From the NCBI RefSeq assembly GCF_037414475.1, contig NZ_CP147913.1, positions 5,454,001 through 5,518,000 of the forward strand: 64,000 nucleotides of DNA. The letters are read 5' to 3'. The notes under the pieces were generated by a model that searched no databases, was not told where the DNA came from, and saw only the letters and a list, made by a program, of their open reading frames with translations. Numbering within the stretch: the first letter of the stretch is position 1; every line of letters starts with the position of its first letter. Shown here piece by piece: positions 34,978 to 43,011 of the stretch. This DNA is from Myxococcus stipitatus (lineage in GTDB: Bacteria > Myxococcota > Myxococcia > Myxococcales > Myxococcaceae). The position numbers were made by a program, and so were the translations under genes.

Positions 34978-35690
34978 CGCGGCTCCCTCCGCGGTGCCTC
35001 GCGCTCCACCAGCCGCCCGTTCGTCATCTCCAGCACCCGGTCCGCTCGCGCCATCAACCCCGGCTCATGGGTGACGACGAGCGCGCAGGCATTGCCTTGC
35101 CGAGTGAGCCCCTCCAGCAGGTCCAACACCTGCCGCCCCGTGGCCTCATCCAGGTTGCCCGTGGGTTCGTCCGCCAGCAGCAGCGGCGGCGAATGCGCCA
35201 GCGCCCGAGCCACCGCGACGCGCTGCTGCTCTCCTCCCGACAGACGGTCCGGGAAGCTGCCCGCGCGCGAAGCCAGTCCCACCCGCTCCAGCAGCTCACG
35301 CGCCCTCGCTCCCGCCTCCGGAGCCGTGCGTCCGTTGAGCTCCACCGGGAGCCTCACGTTCTCCTCCACCGTCAACGTGGGCAGCAGGTTGAACGCCTGG
35401 AAGATGAACCCCACGCGCTCGCGGCGCAGCAGCGTGCGTTCGCGCTCGCTCATCGTGCCCAGGTTCTTCCCGTCGATGAGCACCTCGCCGCGCGTCGGCA
35501 GGTCGATGCCGCTGATGAGATTGAGCAGCGTGGACTTGCCCGAGCCGCTGCGGCCCAGCAGCACCACGAACTCGCCCCGGCGCAACGCCAACGTCACACC
35601 GGAGAGCACCTCCCGAGAGGTATCGCCCTCCGCATAGGACTTGGTGACATCACGAAGTTCGACGAGCGGGGGCGTGTCGGACGAGGGCAT
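34974..35690 (-). CDS. ABC transporter ATP-binding protein (LolD/MacB type)
   Basis: The 238-residue ATPase has Walker A GRSGSGKSTLLNLISG, signature RLSGGEQQRVAVARAL, Walker B PPLLLADEPTGNLDEATG and the switch His in VVTHEPGLMARADRV. The LISG-IDLPTRGEVLIDG segment is the LolD/MacB type that works with FtsX-like permeases. ATG 35690 was chosen because VELRDVTKSYAEGD follows soon after; earlier in-frame codons are not conserved. Its stop overlaps the ATG of the repeat ORF. It is the likely first transporter gene of the operon with permease and AttH-like protein. Confidence 0.92.
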   Translation of the reverse strand: MPSSDTPPLVELRDVTKSYAEGDTSREVLSGVTLALRRGEFVVLLGRSGSGKSTLLNLISGIDLPTRGEVLIDGKNLGTMSERERTLLRRERVGFIFQAFNLLPTLTVEENVRLPVELNGRTAPEAGARARELLERVGLASRAGSFPDRLSGGEQQRVAVARALAHSPPLLLADEPTGNLDEATGRQVLDLLEGLTRQGNACALVVTHEPGLMARADRVLEMTNGRLVEREAPRREPR

Positions 35691-35745
35691 GTGTGAGCCC
35701 TTGATAAACGGAGAACGCGTTTGACGCCGCCTCACACGGGCCCAC

Positions 35746-36567
35746 TCAGGTGCCCGCGGATTGTGGCTCCCATTCCCCAAAGTTACAGACCTGCGTCAAG
35801 AAGTCGCAGACCTCCCTGGCCAGACGCGGCCCATCCGCGTCGCGAGGGATGATGTGGAAGCCTCGCTCCAACGAGACGACGCGCACGCACGGCGACGCCT
35901 TGAGCTTGCGCGCCAACTCGAGCCCTCCTCGTGGGTCCACGACATGGTCCTGCTCCGCCACGGCGATGAAGACAGGGCACCGCACGCGCGCGGCGCTCCG
36001 GGCCGCGGCGTCCTGCAAGGTGACCAGGTCCCGCAGCCTCGCCACCGGGAACCCGGGGAGGATGGGGGCTCGGGCCAGGACCGCGGGGTCCGAGATGTCC
36101 GTGCTCGACTTCGCCACCCAGGGGTGTACCCACTCCAGGAGCGGCGTGCGCGACAGTTGCCGGATGATGCGCATGCGCGCCCCGCGAAAGCGCAGGGCCG
36201 GGGCCGCGAGCACCAGGCCTCGCACCCGCTCCGGAAGCTCCGCCGCCAGCCCCACCGCCAACAGCGCCCCCATCGACAACCCCGCGACGAAGACCTGCCG
36301 GTGTCCGCGCAGCGAGTCGAACGCGCGCCGGGCCGCGTCCCTCCAGTCCCGCCAGGTGACACTCCACATCGCCTGAGGCGTCGCGCCATGCCCGGGCAGG
36401 AGCGGAGCCACCACCCGCATCCCTCGCGCCGCCAGGGCCTCCCCCAACGGCCGGACATCCCAGGGACTGCCGGTGAATCCGTGCAGCAACAGGCACGCCT
36501 CCGGACCCTGTCCCAGCTCGAACGCCCCGGTCTTCTCCTCGTCCATGGTCAAGCGCGTGTCCATCAT
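35746..36567 (-). CDS. Alpha/beta hydrolase (carboxylesterase/monoacylglycerol lipase-like)
   Basis: The 273-residue enzyme has the oxyanion block LLLHGFTGSPWDVRPLGEAL, the nucleophile elbow VFVAGLSMGALLAVGLA (GLSMG), the acid in VAEQDHVVDPRGG, and the catalytic His in ERGFHIIPRD. The HGFTGSP start and overall size are typical of Est30-type carboxylesterases. It starts at ATG 36567 (a second ATG follows at once). It precedes the ABC ATPase by 55 bases on the same strand and may be in its operon, which would suit a lipid-related role. Confidence 0.85.
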   Translation of the reverse strand: MMDTRLTMDEEKTGAFELGQGPEACLLLHGFTGSPWDVRPLGEALAARGMRVVAPLLPGHGATPQAMWSVTWRDWRDAARRAFDSLRGHRQVFVAGLSMGALLAVGLAAELPERVRGLVLAAPALRFRGARMRIIRQLSRTPLLEWVHPWVAKSSTDISDPAVLARAPILPGFPVARLRDLVTLQDAAARSAARVRCPVFIAVAEQDHVVDPRGGLELARKLKASPCVRVVSLERGFHIIPRDADGPRLAREVCDFLTQVCNFGEWEPQSAGT

Positions 36568-36616
36568 GACGTGACGCTGGCCACGCGGGGGCACAGGCGC
36601 TATGCCCCCATGCCTC

Positions 36617-36907
36617 ATGGCGGACACTCCGAAGCCCCCGGACATGCAGTTGCAGATTCAAATCGACGAGGACGTCGCCAATGGTCAGTACGCCAACATG
36701 GCCCTCGTGAACCACACGGACACGGAATTCACCCTGGACTTCATCTACGTCCAGCCGCAGCAACTGCGCGCCAAGGTGCGCTCGCGCATCATCACCAGCC
36801 CCAAGCACATGAAGCGGCTGATGCTGGCCATGCAGGACAACCTCCAGCGCTATGAGGCGAAGTTCGGCCCCATCACCCTGCGCGAGGATGACGGCGGAAT
36901 GCACTGA
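36617..36907 (+). CDS. DUF3467 family protein
   Basis: The 96-residue protein closely matches the DUF3467 family: MQLQIQIDEDVANGQYANMA, NHTDTEFTLDFIYVQPQQ, VRSRIITSPKHMKRLMLAMQ and YEAKFGPI. The family is small and conserved in many bacteria, without a known function. I chose the ATG at 36617 because family members start MAD; the ATG at 36602 adds five residues. It is head to head with the hydrolase gene on the other strand, overlapping none if that gene starts at 36567. Confidence 0.9.
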   Translation: MADTPKPPDMQLQIQIDEDVANGQYANMALVNHTDTEFTLDFIYVQPQQLRAKVRSRIITSPKHMKRLMLAMQDNLQRYEAKFGPITLREDDGGMH

Positions 36908-36943
36908 GCGGGTGACCCGCACCCCGGGGTTGGAATCCAACCC
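36908..36943. promoter_or_regulatory. Two adjacent odd-length palindromes
   Basis: GCGGGT-G-ACCCGC (36908-36920) and GGGTTGGA-A-TCCAACCC (36927-36943) stand back to back between the DUF3467 stop and the next gene's GTG at 36968. Each has a single central base. They could be operator sites for the downstream gene or terminator hairpins for DUF3467. Confidence 0.4.
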
Positions 36944-36967
36944 GCAGCGGCGCAGACTCAAGGCATC

Positions 36968-37720
36968 GTGCTCCGACTCCTCGTGCCGCTGTTCGTGCTC
37001 CTGTTCACCCGCGCCGCCTCCGCCCAGTGTCTGGGGGACGGCGTGCAGTTGTTCCCCACGCCGGGGGCCATCATCCCCATCAACAGCCGCTTCCTGCTGG
37101 AGGGAGTGGGGACCGCCCGTGAGTCCGTGGTGTCGCTGGTGGGCAAGAAGCTGCGGCTGGTGTCGGACAGCCACGAAGTGGAAGTGAAGGCGCAGCGCGG
37201 CTGGGAGAGCAGCCTGGGGCGCGCCACCGTCGTCCTCAAGGTGACGGGCAAGCTGGAGCCCGACAAGCGCTACACGCTGCGCATCGACGAGGTGCTCCCC
37301 AACGTCGCCCTGCTCAACGGCCGCGGCGCGTTGCTGCCCGAGTGGTACACGGGCAAGGGCGCCGACACCCAGGCGCCCCGGTGGCAGAAGCGCCCGGCCG
37401 TCTCGGAGGGCATCCTCCGCCGCACGCCCGAGGGCACCACGCGCTTCGTGCGCCTCAACCTGTCGCTGCGCGAGGAGAGCCCCGCGTATCTCGTGGTGAA
37501 GCTGGAGCCCCGCCGCCCGGGCCCCAGCGTGCAGCAGTACGTGGTGCCGGTGGTCAACAACACGGCCTTCATCGGCCATGAGGCATGCAGCGGGACGTTC
37601 GCCATGGAGGACGGCCGCAGCTACCGCGCCCGCATCGAGGCGTTCGACGCCGCGGGCCACAACGCGCCCCCCGTTCCTCCGGTGGACTTCGAGGCGCCGG
37701 CCGACTACTCCGCTCCGTGA
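36968..37720 (+). CDS. Hypothetical exported protein
   Basis: The 250-residue protein has a signal peptide (LRLLVPLFVLLFTRAASAQC) with likely cleavage after ASA or use as a lipobox-like ASAQC, though the residue before Cys is Gln rather than Gly/Ala, so lipidation is doubtful. The mature chain contains Ig-like strands (VVLKVTGKLEPDKRYTLRIDEV, RSYRARIEAFDAAGHN) as in many myxobacterial exported proteins. It starts with GTG at 36968 after AAGG. The stop is 22 bases from hemF, so the two may be co-transcribed. Confidence 0.68.
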   Translation: MLRLLVPLFVLLFTRAASAQCLGDGVQLFPTPGAIIPINSRFLLEGVGTARESVVSLVGKKLRLVSDSHEVEVKAQRGWESSLGRATVVLKVTGKLEPDKRYTLRIDEVLPNVALLNGRGALLPEWYTGKGADTQAPRWQKRPAVSEGILRRTPEGTTRFVRLNLSLREESPAYLVVKLEPRRPGPSVQQYVVPVVNNTAFIGHEACSGTFAMEDGRSYRARIEAFDAAGHNAPPVPPVDFEAPADYSAP

Positions 37721-37742
37721 GCGGTACTCGCCAGGAGCACGC

Positions 37743-38657
37743 ATGACGAAGGTGGACGTGGAGGGCATGAAGGAGCGGATGGCCGCTTTCACCCAGTCCC
37801 TGCAGGACGACATCTGCCAGGCACTGGAGCGGCTGGACGGCTCGGCGCGCTTTCGCGAGGACGCCTGGCAGCGCCCTGGCGGAGGCGGCGGGCGCACCCG
37901 GGTGCTGGAGGACGGCGCCGTGCTGGAGAAGGCCGGCGTCAACACCTCCGTGGTGTTCGGCGAGTTGGAGGAGCAGTTCGCCAAGAAGCTCCAGGGCGAG
38001 GGCCGTTCGTTCTGGGCGGGCGGTGTCTCCCTGGTGCTTCACCCGCGCAATCCGCATGTGCCCACCGTGCACGCCAACTACCGCTTCATCCACCAGGGCG
38101 GGAAGGCGTGGTTCGGCGGCGGCGCGGACCTGACGCCGTACTACCTCTACGAAGAGGACGCGGCGCACTTCCATCGCGTGCACAAGGCCGCCTGCGACAA
38201 GCACGACGCGGCGTACTACCCGCGCTTCAAGGCGGCGTGTGACCAGTACTTCCACCTGCGCCACCGCGACGAGTCGCGCGGCGTGGGCGGCATCTTCTTC
38301 GAGAACATGGGCGGGGACCTGGAGCGCGAGTTCGACTTCGTGCGCGACTGCGGCAAGGCGTTCCTGGACGCGTACCTACCCATCGCGGAGCGCCGCAAGA
38401 ACACGCCCTTCACCGAGGCCCAGCGCTTCTGGCAGGAGGTGCGGCGCGGGCGCTACGTGGAGTTCAACCTGGTCTATGACCGGGGCACCGTCTTCGGCCT
38501 GGAGACGCGCGGGCGCACCGAGTCCATCCTCATGTCGCTGCCGCCCCAGACGCGCTGGCGCTATGACCATCACCCGGAGCCCGGGAGCTGGGAGGCCCGG
38601 CTGGTGGACGCGCTGCGCCAGCCTCGCGATTGGGCGTCCTGGAGCCAGTCGGGCTGA
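37743..38657 (+). CDS. hemF: Oxygen-dependent coproporphyrinogen-III oxidase
   Basis: The 304-residue enzyme matches HemF, which uses O2 to convert two propionates of coproporphyrinogen III to vinyls in heme synthesis. The blocks WQRPGGGGGRTRVLEDGAV, EKAGVNTSVVFGEL, HANYRFIHQGGKAWFGGGADLTPYYLYEED, FKAACDQYFHLRHRDESRGVGGIFFENM and YVEFNLVYDRGTVFGLETRGRTESILMSLPP are all family hallmarks. Its presence implies aerobic heme synthesis. ATG 37743 was chosen, since the residues before it are not conserved. Confidence 0.96.
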   Translation: MTKVDVEGMKERMAAFTQSLQDDICQALERLDGSARFREDAWQRPGGGGGRTRVLEDGAVLEKAGVNTSVVFGELEEQFAKKLQGEGRSFWAGGVSLVLHPRNPHVPTVHANYRFIHQGGKAWFGGGADLTPYYLYEEDAAHFHRVHKAACDKHDAAYYPRFKAACDQYFHLRHRDESRGVGGIFFENMGGDLEREFDFVRDCGKAFLDAYLPIAERRKNTPFTEAQRFWQEVRRGRYVEFNLVYDRGTVFGLETRGRTESILMSLPPQTRWRYDHHPEPGSWEARLVDALRQPRDWASWSQSG

Positions 38658-38669
38658 GGCCCACGGCGC

Positions 38670-39161
38670 ATGTCCACGCGGACTCCGCTTCAGCGAGGAG
38701 GAGGAGCTCGGGCGAAGTGGCCCCTCGTCGCGGGGCTGCTCGTCCTCCTCGCGGGTGTCGCCAGTGTGTTTGTCTTCCGGCGAACACCCGCGGCCCCCGA
38801 GCGTCCCTCCGACGCGGAAGCCCGTCTCAACGTGCTGGCGCTGTGTGACGCGGTCCAGGCGTTCCGGGACGAGCACGGCAACTACGTGGTGGCGGGGCCC
38901 ACGCCCCGGGAGGTGCCCAAGGGGGGCGAGGCCGTGCCCTTTCCGGAGGACGAGGCCTTCCACCGCCTGGGCTTCGAGCCCGGAGAGCGGGTGCGCTTCC
39001 AGTACGAAGTCGTGGTGCAGGAGGGCCCCGTGGGTGAGCCGGAGGTGTCGTGCCTGGCGCGCGGCGACTTCGACGCGGACGGGCTCAACTCCCTCTACCG
39101 CGTCCGGCTGGATGCCCACGGCATGACCGGACCCATCGAGGTGGAGCGGGAAGGGGAGTAA
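38670..39161 (+). CDS. Membrane-anchored prepilin-like protein
   Basis: The 163-residue protein has one N-terminal membrane helix after a basic stretch (KWPLVAGLLVLLAGVASVFVF), then ARLNVLALCDAVQAFRDEHGNYV. It ends with DFDADGLNSLYRVRLDAHG, a pattern seen in type IV-like pilin or pseudopilin relatives. The classical prepilin peptidase site G-FTL-E is not seen, so processing is doubtful. It lies 12 bases after hemF on the same strand. Confidence 0.6.
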   Translation: MSTRTPLQRGGGARAKWPLVAGLLVLLAGVASVFVFRRTPAAPERPSDAEARLNVLALCDAVQAFRDEHGNYVVAGPTPREVPKGGEAVPFPEDEAFHRLGFEPGERVRFQYEVVVQEGPVGEPEVSCLARGDFDADGLNSLYRVRLDAHGMTGPIEVEREGE

Positions 39162-39381
39162 GGCCGCCGCAACCCCTCCCTCGCTCCGCGCGACAATCCG
39201 GGAGATGGGGCACGCCGGCGACATCCGGGCGCAACGCGATGCGCCTCGCACCTCGGGCAAGGGGCGGGAGCGATATTCCGGCCCCCGAGGGGAGGACGCG
39301 TTAGGCTCACGCCCTCCGTCAGCGAAGCCGGCCGGCGACTCGCTGGTGCTGTCCGTTCCGAAGGGTGATGAGGGTTCGTCC

Positions 39382-40299
39382 ATGTCCACTCCCTCGCGAA
39401 TCTCCGCGGGCTTCGGCCAACTGGCCCGGCTCCTCGTCCACTCGGGAAAAGGCGCCCTCCCTTCGAAAGGGCCCAAGTCCTCCGAGGGAGGCCCGCCCCC
39501 GCCCCGGGATGGTTTCCGCACGCAGACCTCCCCGCCCCAACAGCACCCGTCCCTGGGCGGCCAGGAGCGGGTCCCCGTGCGCAAGGTGGCGGAGCTGATT
39601 CCTCCCGGGCTGGAGAAGGTGGCGAGCCGGGCGGAGCTGGGCCAGCGCTTCGGCTCGGACGCGGCGCTCCTGGCGGGGCTCCTGAAGCCGTCGCAGCTCC
39701 CCAGCACCGAGCGCGCCACCCGGCTGTGGACCTTCTTCGCCGCCTACGCCCAGGCCGCCGCGGCCCAGCCGCCCCAGAAGGAGGCCCAGGCCGCCTTCCG
39801 AGACGCCCTCAAGGGGCAGGGCTTCGCGGAGCTGCGCGACGCACGCACCGGGCAGGACGGCGTGACGCAGGGCTTGTGGGTGCTCTCGGCCAAGACGCCC
39901 GAGGAGGCGCGCGAGCGCGTGGCCAGCGTCCAACTGGAGCCGCCCCCCGAGGTGCTCCACTCGGAGGCCGCCCAGCGCAAGGAGGGGGCGGCCGAGCCGG
40001 CGTACGCCTCCTCGCAGCGAGGCACGGAGGCGCTTCGCGGAGGGCCTCCCCCGCCGCGGACCCAGGCGTCGGAGGGGCCGCCGTCCGAGTTGGACGAGGC
40101 GCTCTCCCCAGACGAGGCCCGCGCCCGCCGGTCGAACCGGCGGCTGGGGCCGATGATGCTGTGGAACGTGCTGCACGGCTTCCGCTCGGAGGCGGAGGAC
40201 GGCGCGGTGGCGCAGGGGCAGTGGGACCGGATGGCCTTTGGCGCCATGCTGGCCCTGGTGGCCATCGCCCTGGTCGTCGTGGCGCTCGTCAGCCTCTAG
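39382..40299 (+). CDS. Hypothetical tail-anchored protein
   Basis: The 305-residue protein is of unknown function. It has a Pro/Ser/Gly-rich low-complexity start, a moderately conserved globular middle (LIPPGLEKVASRAELGQRFGSDAALLAGLL), a second low-complexity segment around SQRGTEALRGGPPPPRTQ, and a C-terminal hydrophobic helix (MAFGAMLALVAIALVVVALVSL) that makes it a tail-anchored inner-membrane protein. The stop is 77 bases before the sigma-factor gene. The ATG at 39382 follows a reasonable AGGG site; the open frame further upstream is not convincing. Confidence 0.6.
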   Translation: MSTPSRISAGFGQLARLLVHSGKGALPSKGPKSSEGGPPPPRDGFRTQTSPPQQHPSLGGQERVPVRKVAELIPPGLEKVASRAELGQRFGSDAALLAGLLKPSQLPSTERATRLWTFFAAYAQAAAAQPPQKEAQAAFRDALKGQGFAELRDARTGQDGVTQGLWVLSAKTPEEARERVASVQLEPPPEVLHSEAAQRKEGAAEPAYASSQRGTEALRGGPPPPRTQASEGPPSELDEALSPDEARARRSNRRLGPMMLWNVLHGFRSEAEDGAVAQGQWDRMAFGAMLALVAIALVVVALVSL

Positions 40300-40376
40300 G
40301 GAGAAGGGGCGGGCGGACAGCGCGGTGGCGCGAAAGTCCTTGGCCCCGGCCGGCTTGTGGTACGTTGCCGCACCCA

Positions 40377-40991
40377 TTGGCCACCGACGACCTCACACTC
40401 GTCAAGCGCGTCCGGAGCGGCGACCAGCGCGCGTTCAAGCTTCTCGTCGAGCGTTACCAGCGCAAGGTGTACGCGGTCGCGCTTGGCATGCTCAAGGACA
40501 AGGAAGAAGCGATGGACGTCTCCCAGGAGGCGTTCGTCAAGGTCTACAAGTACCTGGACCACTTCAAGGGCGACTCGTCCTTCTACACCTGGCTCTACCG
40601 AATCACGGTGAACGTCTGCATCGACGTGCTGCGCAAGCGCGGCGGGGGCGGCGAGGTCGTGGAGTTCGACGAGAGCCAGGCCATGGACCTGTCCGAGGCG
40701 CGCATCGGCGCGCTGGGCAGCCGCCTGGGCACCAACCCCCAGAAGAGCGCGCTCCGGCGGGAGCTGGCGGAGAAGATTCAGGAGGCCCTGGGCACCGTGC
40801 CAGAGAAGCACCGCGCCATCCTCCTGCTCCGGGAGATCGAAGGCATGTCCTACGAGGACCTGGCCCGCACGCTCGATATTCCCAAGGGCACGGTGATGAG
40901 CCGCCTCTTCCACGCCCGGGCCAAGGTCCAGAAAATCCTCAGTGAGTACCTGGAGTTGGACGAAGCGAAGAGTGGAGTGGGCGGCGAATGA
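40377..40991 (+). CDS. rpoE1: ECF RNA polymerase sigma factor, RpoE1-like
   Basis: The 204-residue protein has region 2 (RVRSGDQRAFKLLVERYQRKVY, then EAMDVSQEAFVKVYKYLDHFKG with WLYRITVNVCIDVLRKR) and region 4 (KIQEALGTVPEKHRAILLLREIEGMSYEDLARTLDIPKGTVMSRLFHARAKV). I recognise it as close to Myxococcus xanthus RpoE1, linked by others to motility behaviour and development. The start is a TTG at 40377, the only sensible one that keeps the TDDLTLVKRV opening; no ATG is in frame nearby. It is followed by a membrane anti-sigma factor gene. Confidence 0.88.
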   Translation: MATDDLTLVKRVRSGDQRAFKLLVERYQRKVYAVALGMLKDKEEAMDVSQEAFVKVYKYLDHFKGDSSFYTWLYRITVNVCIDVLRKRGGGGEVVEFDESQAMDLSEARIGALGSRLGTNPQKSALRRELAEKIQEALGTVPEKHRAILLLREIEGMSYEDLARTLDIPKGTVMSRLFHARAKVQKILSEYLELDEAKSGVGGE

Positions 40992-41060
40992 GGGACCCTC
41001 GAATATCTGAGGGGACCCCACGTCACACCGTTCGCATCTCCCACCATCAGGGTGAAGGTT

Positions 41061-41711
41061 ATGGCCGGTAATCCCGCGTGCGAGCGTTTCGTCCCCATGC
41101 TCTCCCCGTATGTCGACGGGGAGCTGACCCCCGCGGAGCGGGTCAATGTGGAGCGCCATCTCTCCGCGTGCCGCGACTGTACGGGGCGCGCCGCGGACCT
41201 GCGCGCCGAGTCGGGCCTGCTCCGGGTGGGCCTGGACATGGCGGTGGACGATGTCGACTTCAAGGACTTCGCCCAGAAGGTGATGGCCCGGGTGACGCCG
41301 GAGAAGCCGCCCCTCCTGGAGCGGCTGAAGCTGGCGATGTCGGAGATGTTCCTCTACCAGCGCACTGCCATGGTGTCGTCGTTCGCCACGGCCGCGGTGC
41401 TGGTGGCGGTGGGGCTGCCGCTCCTGCTGAGTGACAGGGCGCCGGTGGGCTACGGGGCGGAGCGGATGACGGTGAAGTCCATCCAGCCCTACCAGGACGC
41501 GCGCGTGGCGCCGGTGGTGATGGAAACCGACAACGGTGGCACCATCATCTGGCTGGTGGACGAGGAGACGCAGGACGGCAAGTCGTCCGAAGAGGACGAG
41601 GAGCTGGAAGAGGATGTGAGTGGCGGCGGACTTCGCGATGGCACCAAGGGCCCTCGGCCCCTGGCCAAGCCGAAGGCCGACGTGGAGCGGCCCTCGGGAG
41701 GACCCCTGTGA
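41061..41711 (+). CDS. Zinc-finger anti-sigma factor with one transmembrane helix
   Basis: The 216-residue protein starts with a zf-HC2 domain (CERFVPMLSPYVDGELTPAERVNVERHLSACRDC, matching the H-x3-C-x2-C zinc site of ZAS anti-sigma factors). It has one transmembrane helix (AMVSSFATAAVLVAVGLPLLLS) and a C-terminal periplasmic region that is strongly acidic (SSEEDEELEED) and ends in Pro/Lys. It should sequester the sigma factor encoded 69 bases upstream at the inner membrane. AAGG before ATG 41061 decides the start; a GTG three codons upstream is an alternative. Its stop overlaps the next gene (GTGA). Confidence 0.85.
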   Translation: MAGNPACERFVPMLSPYVDGELTPAERVNVERHLSACRDCTGRAADLRAESGLLRVGLDMAVDDVDFKDFAQKVMARVTPEKPPLLERLKLAMSEMFLYQRTAMVSSFATAAVLVAVGLPLLLSDRAPVGYGAERMTVKSIQPYQDARVAPVVMETDNGGTIIWLVDEETQDGKSSEEDEELEEDVSGGGLRDGTKGPRPLAKPKADVERPSGGPL

Positions 41712-42166
41712 GAAGACACGTGTCGTCCGGCCGGATGATGCTGGCCGTGCTGGGCTTGGGTGTGCTGGTGCCGCTCGTCGGCCTCGCCCAGGATGAGCAG
41801 AAGGTCAGCGTCCAGGTGGAGGTGGTGCTCGCCTCGCGCAAGGGCACCGAGGTGGACCCGCCGGAGCTGGCGAAGATGAAGGAGCAGTTCCAGAAGCAGA
41901 ACTTCAACTTCACCTCCTTCAAGCGCCTGTCCAACGAGAAGCTGGACGTGGGCGCGAAGAAGGCCTCCGAGGTGAAGCTGCCCAACGGCAGCAACGCGTC
42001 GCTGCTGCTCTTGGGCATGAAGGACGGCATCGCCACGGTGCGCGTGGCCATCCCGCGCCAGCCCACGCTGGACGTGGAGCTGGGCCGTCATGGCGCCGTC
42101 TACCAGAAGGCCGGGAAACACGTGGGCGGAGAGCTCATCCTGGTGCTCTCCCCGCCCTCGAACTAG
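41708..42166 (+). CDS. Exported protein in the rpoE1 operon
   Basis: The 152-residue protein starts with GTG at 41708, overlapping the anti-sigma stop codon (GTGA), after GGAGGACC. A signal peptide (MMLAVLGLGVLVPLVGLAQ) is followed by a compact globular domain with several beta strands (KVSVQVEVVLASRKG, EKLDVGAKKASEVKLPNGSNASLLLLGMKDG, GELILVLSPPS). It is probably periplasmic. It could be a third component of the envelope-stress signalling set. I do not recognise a family. Confidence 0.75.
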   Translation: MRRHVSSGRMMLAVLGLGVLVPLVGLAQDEQKVSVQVEVVLASRKGTEVDPPELAKMKEQFQKQNFNFTSFKRLSNEKLDVGAKKASEVKLPNGSNASLLLLGMKDGIATVRVAIPRQPTLDVELGRHGAVYQKAGKHVGGELILVLSPPSN

Positions 42167-42184
42167 CTGTCAGAAGCGCTGTGT

Positions 42185-42208
42185 GGGCCGCCTTGCTTCA
42201 GGCGGCCC
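42185..42208. terminator. Bidirectional terminator-like hairpin
   Basis: GGGCCGCC and GGCGGCCC form a perfect 8-bp stem with an 8-base loop between the rpoE1 operon's end (42166) and the heme-oxygenase-like gene, whose stop codon (TGA on the minus strand, 42198-42200) lies in the loop. Confidence 0.65.
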
Positions 42209-42980
42209 GGTCCACGGAGAGCCGCGCGGGAGTCCCGGCGGGCTCGTCCTCATCCCGCTCATCGCTCGAGGAGGAGGTCTGCGCCAGGGTGGCGCGGCGT
42301 GGGGTGGCGTCCTCCGCGCGCTCGTGCTCCAGGTGGATGATCATCCCCGTGAGCAGGTTCTCGAAGGCGGCGAAGCAGCGGTCCACCATGGCCAGCGCGT
42401 CCGCGCGCACCGCCGGCTCCAGCTCCATGGCCTCCAGCTCCGCCGCCAACTGCTGCTCGAACATGGCGTGCTGGGCCTCGGCCCTCATGTGATGGTCGGA
42501 GAAGTACTTGAGCCGCTCGTCCGCGCCCTGGGAGGCGCAGAGCATGGCGGTGCGGCCGAAGAAGACATGGCTGGTGGACTCCAGCGCCCAGAGCAGGACG
42601 ATGCGCAGCCGGTCATCCACGGGGCGGTACACCTCGCTGATGATGGTGTACGCCGCCTCGCGCGTCTTCGCGTGGGCCTTGCCGTAGAGCGCGCCGATGC
42701 TCAGCGAGCCCCCGGTGAGCGAGGCGATGTCGTCCTCGAACCACTGGTCATGCCCGCTCTCCTCCGCGTGGTGCCGCGTCGCGAGCGCCTTCAGGTGAGG
42801 GTCCTGGATGAAGTGGGCGTTGAGCCGCAGCACGTCCTGGAATGACATCACCCAGAAGGTGAGCCGCGGCGCGAACGCCATCACCTGCTCCAAGGGCCGG
42901 TCCTGCTTGAGCTCCAGGAAGAAGGGGTGTGTGGCGAACCGCTTCTCACGCGCCTCGATGTGTTGGAGCACGGCCTTCAT
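42198..42980 (-). CDS. Heme-oxygenase-like (HDO-type) putative diiron enzyme
   Basis: The 260-residue protein is all helical with motifs seen in the heme-oxygenase-like diiron superfamily: TRHHAEESGHDQWFEDD around residue 75 (the H/E/H-x3-H cluster), YRPVDDRLRIVLLWALE, and HHMRAEAQHAMFEQQL with a second Glu/His cluster. Relatives include CADD/SznF-like enzymes and iron-containing redox proteins that use O2. The substrate is unknown. GGGAGGGA precedes ATG 42980. The C-terminal 30 residues are low complexity. The neighbour upstream on the same strand is a V4R-like gene. Confidence 0.7.
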   Translation of the reverse strand: MKAVLQHIEAREKRFATHPFFLELKQDRPLEQVMAFAPRLTFWVMSFQDVLRLNAHFIQDPHLKALATRHHAEESGHDQWFEDDIASLTGGSLSIGALYGKAHAKTREAAYTIISEVYRPVDDRLRIVLLWALESTSHVFFGRTAMLCASQGADERLKYFSDHHMRAEAQHAMFEQQLAAELEAMELEPAVRADALAMVDRCFAAFENLLTGMIIHLEHERAEDATPRRATLAQTSSSSDERDEDEPAGTPARLSVDRAA

Positions 42981-43011
42981 GGATGTCCCTCCCTGATACC
43001 CGCGATGTGGG

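Noticed and set aside
34433..35637. Long + strand open frames across the ABC ATPase and repeat region
   Set aside because: They are antisense to the ATPase with conserved motifs, and their products look like Arg/Ser-rich shadow sequence.
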